Positions 8,015 through 15,174 of a stretch of DNA of 36,211 nt are shown piece by piece. The notes beneath the pieces are model-generated. The model saw nothing but the letters and a program-made list of their open reading frames with translations, was not told the origin of the DNA and did not search any database. A program made the translations under genes and the position numbers. Numbering within the stretch: the first letter of the stretch is position 1; every line of letters starts with the position of its first letter. This DNA is from DATFBY01 sp035253585 (GTDB lineage: Bacteria > Gemmatimonadota > Gemmatimonadetes > Gemmatimonadales > Gemmatimonadaceae), in the NCBI GenBank assembly GCA_035253585.1, contig DATFBY010000158.1, positions 1 through 36,211 of the forward strand. Direction: 5' to 3'.

Positions 8015-8028
8015 GCAGAGGAGCGAAC

Positions 8029-8820
8029 TCACGGTTCCAGCGCGCGTGCAGCGAGATCGTTCATCTCCGATTGCAGCTGCTGCACGCGCGCCCGCGGTAG
8101 CCCGTAGGTCGAGAGCCAGATGCCGACGTTGTAGCTCTCACCTCCACCCTCGAACTCGATGAAGAGCAGAGAATCGTTGAGCCCGGCGAGCGTGCCCCAC
8201 AGGCGCTGGCCGGGCTTCGCATACTCGACATGACCATCGGCTCCGCCGAACCGCATCCGATCGCCCGAGACCTCCAGTCCGTCACTGCTCGTTAGGCGCT
8301 GCCAGGCGGTGGCCGTTGGGAGCGTTGTCTTGCGGCGCGCGAAGACCATGTCGCGCGGGGTACCGAAGTGGCGCTCGACGTAATGCTCGAGATTCCGCAT
8401 GAAGAACGTCCACCCCGCCTCCATTCCGTCGTACATGGCGTCCCAGTCGGCGCCGGCGCCGAAGCCAGAATGCACGCCTCGGACGACAGTCTTTCCTTTC
8501 TCGGTCGTGATGTACCAGTCCATGACCAGCGGCGGTGGCGCGCCCGGCACCGGCGTATCGGTCCACTGCAAGTGCTGGTGCGGTTTCCAGACCGTGATGT
8601 TGGTCCACCATTCGGCATCGTCGCCCCACGATAGGAGCACCTTTCCATCCGGGCCGGGCGTGCCGCCCGAGCGAAGTGGAAACCAGCGTGAGAGCTCCTC
8701 CGGCATCGTGAGCACCTTCCAGGCTTGCTCGGGCGTCGCGTCCAGCGCGGCGGACATTCGTATCACCCGGCCTGTGCTCCGTTCCGTTGGCTGGCCCGTG
8801 GTCTCGTGCTTCGTCGTCAT
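8029..8820 (-). CDS. SRPBCC (AHSA1/START-like) domain protein
   Basis: The 263-residue product has 'IRMSAALDATPEQAWKVLTMPEELSRWFPL' near the start, the typical opening of Aha1/START-like (SRPBCC) proteins, which form a helix-grip cavity for hydrophobic ligands. A second section ('DMEAGW..F..NLEHYVERHFG', then the C-terminal 90 residues) extends beyond the minimal domain. AGGAG lies 7 nt before the ATG at 8820. It follows the ArsR-type regulator by 39 bp in the same direction. ArsR plus SRPBCC pairs are very common, and the regulator usually controls the SRPBCC gene. A CGTTAGGC octamer lies inside the gene (8290) and another in the gap before it (8844). The gene converges on the TPR-hydrolase gene with only 14 bp between stops and no visible terminator. 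Confidence 0.85.
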   Translation of the reverse strand: MTTKHETTGQPTERSTGRVIRMSAALDATPEQAWKVLTMPEELSRWFPLRSGGTPGPDGKVLLSWGDDAEWWTNITVWKPHQHLQWTDTPVPGAPPPLVMDWYITTEKGKTVVRGVHSGFGAGADWDAMYDGMEAGWTFFMRNLEHYVERHFGTPRDMVFARRKTTLPTATAWQRLTSSDGLEVSGDRMRFGGADGHVEYAKPGQRLWGTLAGLNDSLLFIEFEGGGESYNVGIWLSTYGLPRARVQQLQSEMNDLAARALEP

Positions 8821-8859
8821 TGCGGTGCTCCTGGCGTGAAGGTGCCTAACGAGTCGGAA

Positions 8860-9453
8860 TCAGCGTCCGGCGGGCGTAGGGTAGCCGGCGATCACAAGCT
8901 GGAATCGCCGGCCATGCTCCACCCGATCGTCGTTGTACTTGGCGACGAGCCGCGTGAAGGAAGCCGCCAGCTCTTCGGCGAAATCGTGCTGTGCGGTGGC
9001 CGACGCGAAGCGTACCTCCCCCTGTAGGGTGAGCGTCGGCAGTGTTTTCTTGGCGGCGCGCGCGCCACGCTCGAGCACCGTCATGTCACGGAGCATTTGC
9101 GACGCGACGGCGCTCAGATACGCGCTCGAGAACCGATCCTGGAGGGCCGCCGGATTGGCGCCGAGCTCACCAAGTGTGGCGGGGGAGATGACGTATGCTT
9201 GCGCCGTGGTTTGGAGGACTCGCTCGGTGAAGTTTCCCTTTTTGCGTGTCGCCACGGTGCGGAGGAGGCGTTGCCGGCGAAGGTCGGCGACGTAGTAGGC
9301 GACGCGTTGGCGCGGGAGGCGGAGGCGCTGCGCGACCGTGGTGGCGGACATGGGGTCTCGCATGAGCTCGAGAATCCGCCGCCGGACTGGGTCGGCGAGC
9401 GACATGGCTTGCGCGGGAGTGTCGACGAGCTCGACGGCGCGTGAGTGCGGCAT
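8860..9453 (-). CDS. ArsR-type winged-helix transcriptional regulator
   Basis: ATG 9453 gives 197 residues (MPHSRAVELVDTPAQAM). An upstream in-frame start would add 36 residues and cross the putative promoter. Residues about 18-75 form the winged helix: 'LADPVRRRILELMRDPMSAT', 'VAQRLRLPRQRVAYYVADLR' and a wing with 'ATRKKGNFTERVLQTTAQAY'. The C-terminal ~110 residues are helical and probably mediate dimerisation; no metal-binding cysteines are seen, so it is not a classical arsenic sensor. It heads a two-gene unit with the SRPBCC gene and is divergent from the amidotransferase-like gene at 9552. Confidence 0.87.
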   Translation of the reverse strand: MPHSRAVELVDTPAQAMSLADPVRRRILELMRDPMSATTVAQRLRLPRQRVAYYVADLRRQRLLRTVATRKKGNFTERVLQTTAQAYVISPATLGELGANPAALQDRFSSAYLSAVASQMLRDMTVLERGARAAKKTLPTLTLQGEVRFASATAQHDFAEELAASFTRLVAKYNDDRVEHGRRFQLVIAGYPTPAGR

Positions 9454-9467
9454 GATCCCGAAGCTGC

Positions 9468-9491
9468 CCTTGTCAGGAAAATTTGTCAAGG
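9468..9491 (-). promoter_or_regulatory. Inverted-repeat site and -35-like box upstream of arsR-type gene
   Basis: CCTTG (9468-9472) and CAAGG (9487-9491) form an inverted pair, and TTGTCA is directly repeated inside. On the minus strand TTGACA (9489-9484) could be a -35 element, but the hexamer 17 bp on (CAGCTT) is a poor -10. It could be an autoregulatory operator. Confidence 0.4.
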
Positions 9492-9551
9492 GGAGGGCGT
9501 GGCAAGAGCTGACCAGCGGCGAGGCCGTGCCAGCCACGCTATCTTCCCGCC

Positions 9552-10256
9552 ATGAGCCCACGCGTCCGTATCGCCATCATCGGCGACTTCAATGCGGACT
9601 TCCCGCCACACCGAGCCACCAACGAGGCGATCGGCCACGCCGGCCAGTCGCTTGGCGTCGACGCGGTGGGCATCTGGACTCCAACCGAGTCAGTCTCGGA
9701 TCAGCTGATCAAGCGGGTGCTGAGCGGCGCGCACGCACTGTGGATCGCGCCCGGAAGCCCCTATCGCAGCATGGACGGCGCACTCCGCGCCATCCGCTGG
9801 GCACGTGAGCACGGCGTGCCGCTCCTCGGTACCTGCGGCGGCTTCCAGCACGTCATCCTCGAGTACGCGCGATCGGTGTTAGGCATCGCGGATGCCCAGC
9901 ACGCCGAGTACGATCCGTATGCGTCGCGGCTCTTCGTGGTGCCGCTGTCGTGCTCGCTGATCGGCCAGCGCATGCGGGTGACGCTGGCCGAGGGATCGAG
10001 AGCGGCCGAGATATATGGAAGGAGTGAGACGGAAGAAGAGTACTACTGCGACTTCGGGTTGAATCCGGATCACGAAAGGGAGATCGAGGACGGCGGGTTG
10101 AGGATCAGCGGGCGGGACGAACACGGAGAGGCGAGAGTGGTCGAGCTCCCCGAGCATCCCTTCTTCATCGCCACGTTATTCGTGCCGTCACTGAGCTCCA
10201 CCGCGGAGACGCCGCATCCACTCATCGCGGGCCTCATACGACGGGCAGCCCCATAA
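9552..10256 (+). CDS. CTP synthase C-terminal-like (class I glutamine amidotransferase fold) protein
   Basis: The 234-residue protein corresponds to the glutaminase domain of CTP synthase without the synthetase part. It resembles the group usually annotated 'CTP synthase C-terminal region-related (seleno)protein'. It opens with 'VRIAIIGDFNADFPPHRATN' and has the nucleophile elbow 'GTCGGFQHVILEYAR' with C95. In CTP synthase the C-terminal motif is 'HPFF...Q(F/Y)HPEF', giving catalytic His and Glu. Here the aligned segment is 'HPFFIATLFVPSLSS', so both seem replaced (Val and Ser). Cysteine without His/Glu argues against ordinary glutamine hydrolysis; a different cysteine chemistry or a binding role is possible. 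A TATCTT hexamer ends 6 nt before the ATG, suggesting a leaderless transcript. It is convergent with the D-threonine aldolase-like gene. Confidence 0.8.
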   Translation: MSPRVRIAIIGDFNADFPPHRATNEAIGHAGQSLGVDAVGIWTPTESVSDQLIKRVLSGAHALWIAPGSPYRSMDGALRAIRWAREHGVPLLGTCGGFQHVILEYARSVLGIADAQHAEYDPYASRLFVVPLSCSLIGQRMRVTLAEGSRAAEIYGRSETEEEYYCDFGLNPDHEREIEDGGLRISGRDEHGEARVVELPEHPFFIATLFVPSLSSTAETPHPLIAGLIRRAAP

Positions 10257-10257
10257 G

Positions 10258-10273
10258 AACGCACATGTGCGTT
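10258..10273. promoter_or_regulatory. Perfect 16-bp palindrome between convergent genes
   Basis: AACGCACATGTGCGTT begins 2 bp after the stop of the amidotransferase-like gene and covers part of the TAA stop (10274-10272) of the opposing gene. It could act as a short bidirectional terminator hairpin, though a T-tract is lacking, or be a protein-binding site. Confidence 0.5.
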
Positions 10274-11420
10274 ACCTTCCTCGTGCCTCCACAGGCCACG
10301 TCGTCTCGACTATGTCGCCACGCACGCCATGCATGACATCGTTGAGATGGACTACGACGCATACATGATTCGGCACGATCCTCACCTGCTCGCCAACGTC
10401 GGGCTTCCACACCGATCGCGAGAGGTCGAGTATCCCGTGCTCCTCCGACATCCGCGTCACTACGACATCCGGCCGCTCGATGAGCGCGCCAAACCCCTCA
10501 CCCTCGGCGCCCCTGAGCGGCTCGCGTCCCAGCGCCTTGCTTCCGGCATCGATCACCGCTTGACCGGGAACCGCGGTACTCACGACCGTCGCCAACACCG
10601 TGAATGCGCAGTCGGTCCACGCGCACGCACCGATCTCGGCGGTCGTGCGATCGTTGTACACATACGTCCCCGGCCGAACCTCGTTCACACGCGCCACCTC
10701 GTGCATGCGCCAGGCAGCCGGTGTCGAGCCGCCGCTCACGATCCACGGCGTGCACTGCGCCCGATCGAGCTCGGCGATCAGCGCCGACAAGTCACTCGTT
10801 AGGCGCTCGAGCTCAGCGTCCTGCTCGGAGACGTGCTGACGAATGTGGCCCGGATAGAACGCGATCCCCGCGTATCGGAGCGGCTCACGGTCGCGCACTA
10901 GCCTGGCGAGCCCCACCACATCCGCCGGGCGCGCGAGCCCCATCCGTTGCATCCCGACGTCGACCTCCACCAATACGCTCACCTCACGCTCGGCCGCCCG
11001 CGCCGCGAGCGCCAGCTGCTCGACCGCGGCCGCCGAATCGAGAGCGACGGTCAGCCGCGTGGAATCGGGGAGCGACATCAGACGCATCGCGCGCGGCCCG
11101 CCGACGGGCGGATACGCCACCAGGATGTCGTCCGTCACGTCGCTCATGACTTCGGCTTCGCGCGGAGTGGCGCAGGTCAGGCCCTTGGCCCCGAGTCGCA
11201 GCTGCTCGGCGGCGATGCGCGGCGACTTGTGCGTTTTTACATGCGGACGGAGCGTCAGTCCGTGCAGCGCGGTGTACGCGGCCATTCGGTCGAGATTCTG
11301 CGCCAAACGATCGAGGTCGACCAACGCGGCTGGGGTCTCGAGGTCGGGGAGTCGGCGCGCGGAATCACCTGCCTCGAGACGAGGGAATGGGCCGCGTCGA
11401 CCACTTGGTGTTGTCCGCAT
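10272..11420 (-). CDS. D-threonine aldolase / D-serine dehydratase-like PLP enzyme (fold type III)
   Basis: The 382-residue product has the alanine-racemase-like N-terminal barrel with 'LRPHVKTHKSPRIAAEQ', where K62 is the expected PLP lysine. It ends with the metal-site motif 'PNHVC' (H352, C354) seen in D-serine dehydratase/D-threonine aldolase proteins. 'EEHGILD' and 'VSGGSTPA' further support the family. Expected reaction: PLP- and metal-dependent cleavage of D-threonine to glycine and acetaldehyde, or D-serine dehydration to pyruvate. The motifs do not separate the two. The ATG at 11420 gives about 25 residues before the conserved start, so a shorter N-terminus is possible. It is not operonic with the D-amino-acid aminotransferase. 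Confidence 0.85.
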   Translation of the reverse strand: MRTTPSGRRGPFPRLEAGDSARRLPDLETPAALVDLDRLAQNLDRMAAYTALHGLTLRPHVKTHKSPRIAAEQLRLGAKGLTCATPREAEVMSDVTDDILVAYPPVGGPRAMRLMSLPDSTRLTVALDSAAAVEQLALAARAAEREVSVLVEVDVGMQRMGLARPADVVGLARLVRDREPLRYAGIAFYPGHIRQHVSEQDAELERLTSDLSALIAELDRAQCTPWIVSGGSTPAAWRMHEVARVNEVRPGTYVYNDRTTAEIGACAWTDCAFTVLATVVSTAVPGQAVIDAGSKALGREPLRGAEGEGFGALIERPDVVVTRMSEEHGILDLSRSVWKPDVGEQVRIVPNHVCVVVHLNDVMHGVRGDIVETTWPVEARGR

Positions 11421-11520
11421 GTATGAAAAGAACTAATCGAGGCTGGACAGATGCATGATTCTAAGGCATATCGCGGACGTAGCTAGACACGGCGCGGCCA
11501 CGAACTTCACTTCGACGTCG

Positions 11521-12282
11521 ATGCAATACACGCCTCCTCCCACCGCGCGAGCGCCGCTTCCACTGATCGTCGCGCTGCTCGCACTCCTCACCTTTCTCTC
11601 GATCATCGTCATCGCGCTGAGCGGCCTCGGCGCACGATGGGGATGGTGGCATTACCGTACAGGCTTCAAGGTTCTCTCGGGTGGCGTGATTGCAACCATC
11701 GCGTTCGCGGTGCTCACGCTCATCGCCGGTGCGCTGACCGCAAAGCTCTCGCGCGGCCGGTCGATGATCGTTGCCGCAATCACTGTCGCCGCCGGCGCGG
11801 CCGCGGTGTGGATGCCGATCACCATGTCGCGTCAGGCACGACGACTGCCACTCATTCACGACATCACCACCGATCCCACGAATCCACCGGTCTTCGTGGA
11901 CGTAATCTCGAGAAGAACGGGTGCAACCAATCCAGTAGAGTATGGCGGTGACACGATCGCTACCAAACAGCGTGCCGCATATCCTGACATCCGACCGATT
12001 ACAGTGGCGCTTCCTCCCGCGCAGGCGCTCGACCGCGCGGAGGCGGTTGCACGCGACATGGGATGGGAGGTGGTGGCCAAGGATCCGGCCAGCGGTCGGC
12101 TCGAAGCCACCGACAGAACAAGATGGTTCGGCTTCTATGACGACATCGTCGTCCGTGTTCGACCGCAAGAGCCGGGTGGCGGCTCTCGTGTGGACGTGCG
12201 CTCGCTCTCGCGTGTGGGCCGGAGCGATGTGGGCATGAACGCGAAACGAATTCGCGAATTCTCGAGGCGACTGCAGAGCTGA
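11521..12282 (+). CDS. DUF1499-like membrane protein
   Basis: ATG 11521 (MQYTPPPTARAPLPL) is preferred to a TTG/ATG further up because hydrophobic segments follow directly. The 253-residue product has three predicted TM helices at roughly 12-36, 50-75 and 80-100. After these comes a soluble domain with 'DITTDPTNPPVFVDV', 'QRAAYPDIRPITV' and 'GRLEATDRTRWFGFYDDIVVR', the signature of DUF1499. The function of the family is not established. The dienelactone hydrolase gene starts 20 bp downstream in the same direction, so the two are probably co-transcribed. Confidence 0.78.
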   Translation: MQYTPPPTARAPLPLIVALLALLTFLSIIVIALSGLGARWGWWHYRTGFKVLSGGVIATIAFAVLTLIAGALTAKLSRGRSMIVAAITVAAGAAAVWMPITMSRQARRLPLIHDITTDPTNPPVFVDVISRRTGATNPVEYGGDTIATKQRAAYPDIRPITVALPPAQALDRAEAVARDMGWEVVAKDPASGRLEATDRTRWFGFYDDIVVRVRPQEPGGGSRVDVRSLSRVGRSDVGMNAKRIREFSRRLQS

Positions 12283-12302
12283 CCGACGAGCGAGATCGCC
12301 CC

Positions 12303-12983
12303 ATGCCCAACACGATGGTGGAGTTCCACGCAAATGGCGGCACTGGTCGTGGCTACCTCTCGATGCCGAAGCAAGGACGTGGGGCGGGAGTCGTCGTCTT
12401 GCAGGAGCGGTGGGGTCTCGTCGATCACATCAAGACAGTCGCCGACCGCTTCGCCGCCGAGGGATTCGTCGCGTTGGCGCCCGATCTCTACGAGGGCGAA
12501 TCGACCAAGAGCGCAGATCAGGCGGAAAAGATGCTCATGGCGCTCAACATCTCGAAGACCGCTTCCGCACTTCGTGGCGCGGCCGAGTTTCTCTACGCGT
12601 CGGATGCGGTGCAGCCGAAGAAGGTCGGCGTCGTCGGTTTCTGCATGGGCGGTCAGCTGGCGCTCTTTGCCGGGTGCGAGTATCCGGACCTCTTCAGTGC
12701 CGTCGTCGACTTCTACGGGATTCATCCGAAGGTGCAGCCGCGGCTCGAGCGATTGAGGGGACCGCTGCTCGCGCACTTCGGTGTGCACGACGAGAGTGTC
12801 CCGCCTGACGAGGCGAAGGCACTGGTGAAGCGGCTGGAAGATGCCGGTAAGCGCGTCGAAGCTCACTTCTACGAGGCGACGCACGCGTTCTTCAATGAAG
12901 ATCGGCCCGAAGTGTACAGCGCCGAGAACGCCGCATTGGCGTGGGAGCGGACGATCGAGTTCCTGCGTAGCGAGCTCGCCTAA
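12303..12983 (+). CDS. Dienelactone hydrolase family protein
   Basis: The 226-residue product has the full dienelactone hydrolase layout: 'VVVLQERWGLVDHIK', nucleophile C114 in 'GFCMGGQLA', D163 in 'GVHDESVPPDEA' and H194 in 'EATHAFFNEDRPEVY'. The Cys-Asp-His triad is complete, and the length matches the family. Such enzymes hydrolyse cyclic ester/lactone substrates, classically dienelactones from chlorocatechol breakdown. No catechol pathway genes are nearby, so a broader carboxylesterase role is as likely. It follows the DUF1499 gene by 20 bp. Its TAA stop lies in a GCCTAAC heptamer, and a strong terminator follows 31 bp later. Confidence 0.92.
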   Translation: MPNTMVEFHANGGTGRGYLSMPKQGRGAGVVVLQERWGLVDHIKTVADRFAAEGFVALAPDLYEGESTKSADQAEKMLMALNISKTASALRGAAEFLYASDAVQPKKVGVVGFCMGGQLALFAGCEYPDLFSAVVDFYGIHPKVQPRLERLRGPLLAHFGVHDESVPPDEAKALVKRLEDAGKRVEAHFYEATHAFFNEDRPEVYSAENAALAWERTIEFLRSELA

Positions 12984-13013
12984 CAGCGCTCCTTCCGGCA
13001 CACACGGTCTGTC

Positions 13014-13055
13014 GGCGCTCGATTCGCGGGGTGAATCGAGCGCCGCTTCATTTCT
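13014..13055 (+). terminator. Rho-independent terminator after dienelactone hydrolase
   Basis: Perfect 12-bp stem GGCGCTCGATTC (13014-13025) / GAATCGAGCGCC (13033-13044), 7-nt loop, then a T-rich tail GCTTCATTTCTT. Confidence 0.85.
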
Positions 13056-13060
13056 TCACA

Positions 13061-13083
13061 CTCGGTAGGACAGAAGTACCGAG
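13061..13083. promoter_or_regulatory. Inverted repeat upstream of the protease gene
   Basis: CTCGGTA (13061-13067) and TACCGAG (13077-13083) are perfectly complementary with a 9-nt centre, 61 bp before the protease ATG. It may be an operator or a leader hairpin; no clear promoter is seen. Confidence 0.4.
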
Positions 13084-13144
13084 CGAATCTGTTGCCGGGT
13101 CTGGGCGCGGTCGTGTCACATGTAGGAAGCACGGAGGAGGCCAC

Positions 13145-14611
13145 ATGAGGGCGCTGCACCGGACGTACTCGCGACTCTCCATCGTCGGATGGCTCTTCGC
13201 TGCCATACCGCTGACGCCGCGCCAGCTGCACCCGCAGGAGCCCGCCGCGGCCACCCCCGCGCATACGCCTGACAACACCGGCGCGACACTGGCCGCCATT
13301 GTGCGCATTCGCGCGCTGAATCTGGCGGGAAGCGCCTTCCGCGATGGATCGGGTGTGATCATCGCGCACGATGGTCTGATCGTCACCAGTCATCATCTGG
13401 TGCGCGACGCCGCGTCGCTCGAAGTGCGGCTCATCACCGGTGAGCGCTACGCCGACGTGACGCTGGTGGCCAGCGATGACCGGCGCGACCTGGCGCTGCT
13501 GCGCATCCCGGCGATGGGCTTGCCGACGCTCTCGCTGGAGGGGACGCGCGAGCCATCGTTAGGCGAGGAGCTCTTCGTCGTCGATCCTGACTGGGGGCAG
13601 ACGATGCGCCACGGCGGGCGCGTAGCCGCCAAGCCGCGCATCGATGGAGTCGGTCTGCTGCAGCTCTCGTCAGGCACATCGCCGAGCTCGGCCGGATATC
13701 CAGTTCTCGACCGCGCGGGGAGGATTGTCGGGATCGGGATGCGGACGACGAATGGGCTCGAGACCGTGAGTCTGGCCGTGCCGGCGCGCTACGTCGGCAC
13801 GCTCATGGCGACGCTCGATGTGACGCCGGCAGCAGTGGCGCCGGTGCGCGCCAGCGCCGAATCCAGAGTGTCGTACGTGTCGGTGGCCGATCCGACCGGC
13901 AGCTACACGCTCGTATCGGACCGCGACTTCCCTACGGGTCAGCGACTGGTTGGACGCGCGCTGCTGGTCGGCGAGGACGCGGGCTACCGTCTGCTCGGCT
14001 GGGCGCGGGTAGAGTCGAATCGCTCGTGGATCGTCACCCACGAAACTTTCTATGCGCTCAACTCGGCGGTGGCGCTTCTTCCGGGCGGACGCGTCGCGGC
14101 GCAGATCGACCGAACGATGGAAGGTGGGTTCGTCGCCGAGGATACGATGCTGCTCGCTCCGACCGGAACGCCGTTAGCGATGGCGACTGGGCGCGATCTG
14201 GTGCGGCTCGCCGGCACTGGTGATGACACGCCGCTCTCCATGCCTGACGGGATTTACCGCGTCGTCGGGAAGGGTGGACGCGAAGGAACGTCGGTGAGCA
14301 GCTTCACTGGCTCGGTCGCCATCGTTCGCACCGAGGCGCATCACGCCAGCGGTCGCGGACACGGCGCGCTCGCCTACATCCAGATCGCGCAGGCGAACGG
14401 GAGCAAGCTGTCGTTCGCGGCCACCGGCTCGATCAGCTCTACGGGCTACTTCGTGCTCGATCCGGTCCGGTGGTCGGATGGTCATCGCACCACCGCCGCC
14501 GGCTCGATAAGCGCCGGCCGCCTGGAGCTCACGCTACAAGAGACGTATCAGTGGGAGGAGAAGCACCTGGACCAGCGCGTGAAGCTGGAGGGGAGCAAGA
14601 TAAAACCCTAA
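13145..14611 (+). CDS. Secreted trypsin-like serine protease with unknown C-terminal domain
   Basis: ATG 13145 has GGAGGAGG just upstream; an earlier in-frame GTG lies inside the preceding terminator and is rejected. The 488-residue product has an N-terminal signal segment ('IVGWLFAAIPL'). A DegP/HtrA-like protease domain of about 170 residues follows: 'GSGVIIAHDGLIVTSHHLVR' (H83 or H84), D115 in 'RRDLALLRI', and a serine in 'TSPSSAGYPVLDRAG' (S181/S182). The usual GNSGGP is altered to SSAGYP, so activity is likely but not certain. There is no PDZ domain. Residues about 235-488 form a beta-rich region I do not recognise. The stop is followed by heptamer repeats and a terminator. Confidence 0.8.
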   Translation: MRALHRTYSRLSIVGWLFAAIPLTPRQLHPQEPAAATPAHTPDNTGATLAAIVRIRALNLAGSAFRDGSGVIIAHDGLIVTSHHLVRDAASLEVRLITGERYADVTLVASDDRRDLALLRIPAMGLPTLSLEGTREPSLGEELFVVDPDWGQTMRHGGRVAAKPRIDGVGLLQLSSGTSPSSAGYPVLDRAGRIVGIGMRTTNGLETVSLAVPARYVGTLMATLDVTPAAVAPVRASAESRVSYVSVADPTGSYTLVSDRDFPTGQRLVGRALLVGEDAGYRLLGWARVESNRSWIVTHETFYALNSAVALLPGGRVAAQIDRTMEGGFVAEDTMLLAPTGTPLAMATGRDLVRLAGTGDDTPLSMPDGIYRVVGKGGREGTSVSSFTGSVAIVRTEAHHASGRGHGALAYIQIAQANGSKLSFAATGSISSTGYFVLDPVRWSDGHRTTAAGSISAGRLELTLQETYQWEEKHLDQRVKLEGSKIKP

Positions 14612-14616
14612 CAGAC

Positions 14617-14728
14617 GGGACTCGGGACTCGGGACTCGGGGCTCGGCACTGGGCGGAAATGAATGCGCCGGTCGGCACAGCCGACCGGCGCTTCCTTGTG
14701 TTCACGGCGAGTCCCGAGTCCCGAGTCC
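14617..14728. repeat. Inverted heptamer arrays bracketing a terminator
   Basis: Left arm: three perfect GGGACTC units (14617-14637) plus GGGGCTC. Right arm: two perfect GAGTCCC units (14709-14722) plus GAGTCC. Including AGAC on the left and GTCT on the right, the arms are almost fully complementary over about 25 bp. They enclose the terminator hairpin at 14665-14691. The element fills the space between the convergent protease and CHRD genes. The same unit recurs inside cheR. Confidence 0.88.
14665..14703. terminator. Terminator between convergent protease and CHRD genes
   Basis: Perfect 12-bp stem GCGCCGGTCGGC (14665-14676) / GCCGACCGGCGC (14680-14691) with loop ACA, followed on the plus strand by TTCCTTGTGTT. 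It should end the protease transcript and, less clearly, the opposing one. Confidence 0.82.
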
Positions 14729-14733
14729 GTCTG

Positions 14734-15174
14734 CTACTTCCCTAACTGTCCCCTCACCGCTCCCGCCCGATACGAGCTGGTGTGCACGTTCACGTAAAAG
14801 TTCGCCGGGTTGGCGATGATCGCGTTGAGAACTGCGGCGTCGAGCTCTCCGACACAGCCTTTGGCGGTCCCATCCTTCGGCGCAGTCAGCGACACCACCG
14901 GCGGGCCGGACGCACCGACTGCGCCGCGATGGATGTGCGCCATCGTGGACGGATCGATTTCGCGAACGTTCACTTCATAACACACCTGCCGCTTCGCCGG
15001 GTCGATCGTCACCGATGCGGTGCCCGCACCATCCGGATCACCCGCCGACGGGATGACGTTCTTTCCTGAGAGCGTCGCGGAAAGGGTCGCCGTTTCCTGA
15101 GCGCGCACCGTACTCAACGAGCCCAGCAGCAGCGCCAATGTGAACACAAACATCGTCGAATAACGCAAGGTCAT
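14734..15174 (-). CDS. CHRD domain secreted protein
   Basis: The 146-residue product starts at ATG 15174, 5 nt after AGGAGG. A signal peptide (about 1-25, ending 'VRAQ') precedes one CHRD domain: 'ATLSATLSGKNVIPSAGDPD', 'VCYEVNVREI', 'MAHIHRGAVGASGPPVV' and the closing 'FYVNVHTSSYRAGAVRGQL'. CHRD was first seen in chordin; in bacteria its role is unknown, although the HIHxG and VNVHT histidine motifs are strongly conserved and could bind metal. The ATG overlaps the TGA stop of the upstream glycosyltransferase (ATGA), so it is co-translated with the polysaccharide cluster as its last gene. Confidence 0.9.
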   Translation of the reverse strand: MTLRYSTMFVFTLALLLGSLSTVRAQETATLSATLSGKNVIPSAGDPDGAGTASVTIDPAKRQVCYEVNVREIDPSTMAHIHRGAVGASGPPVVSLTAPKDGTAKGCVGELDAAVLNAIIANPANFYVNVHTSSYRAGAVRGQLGK

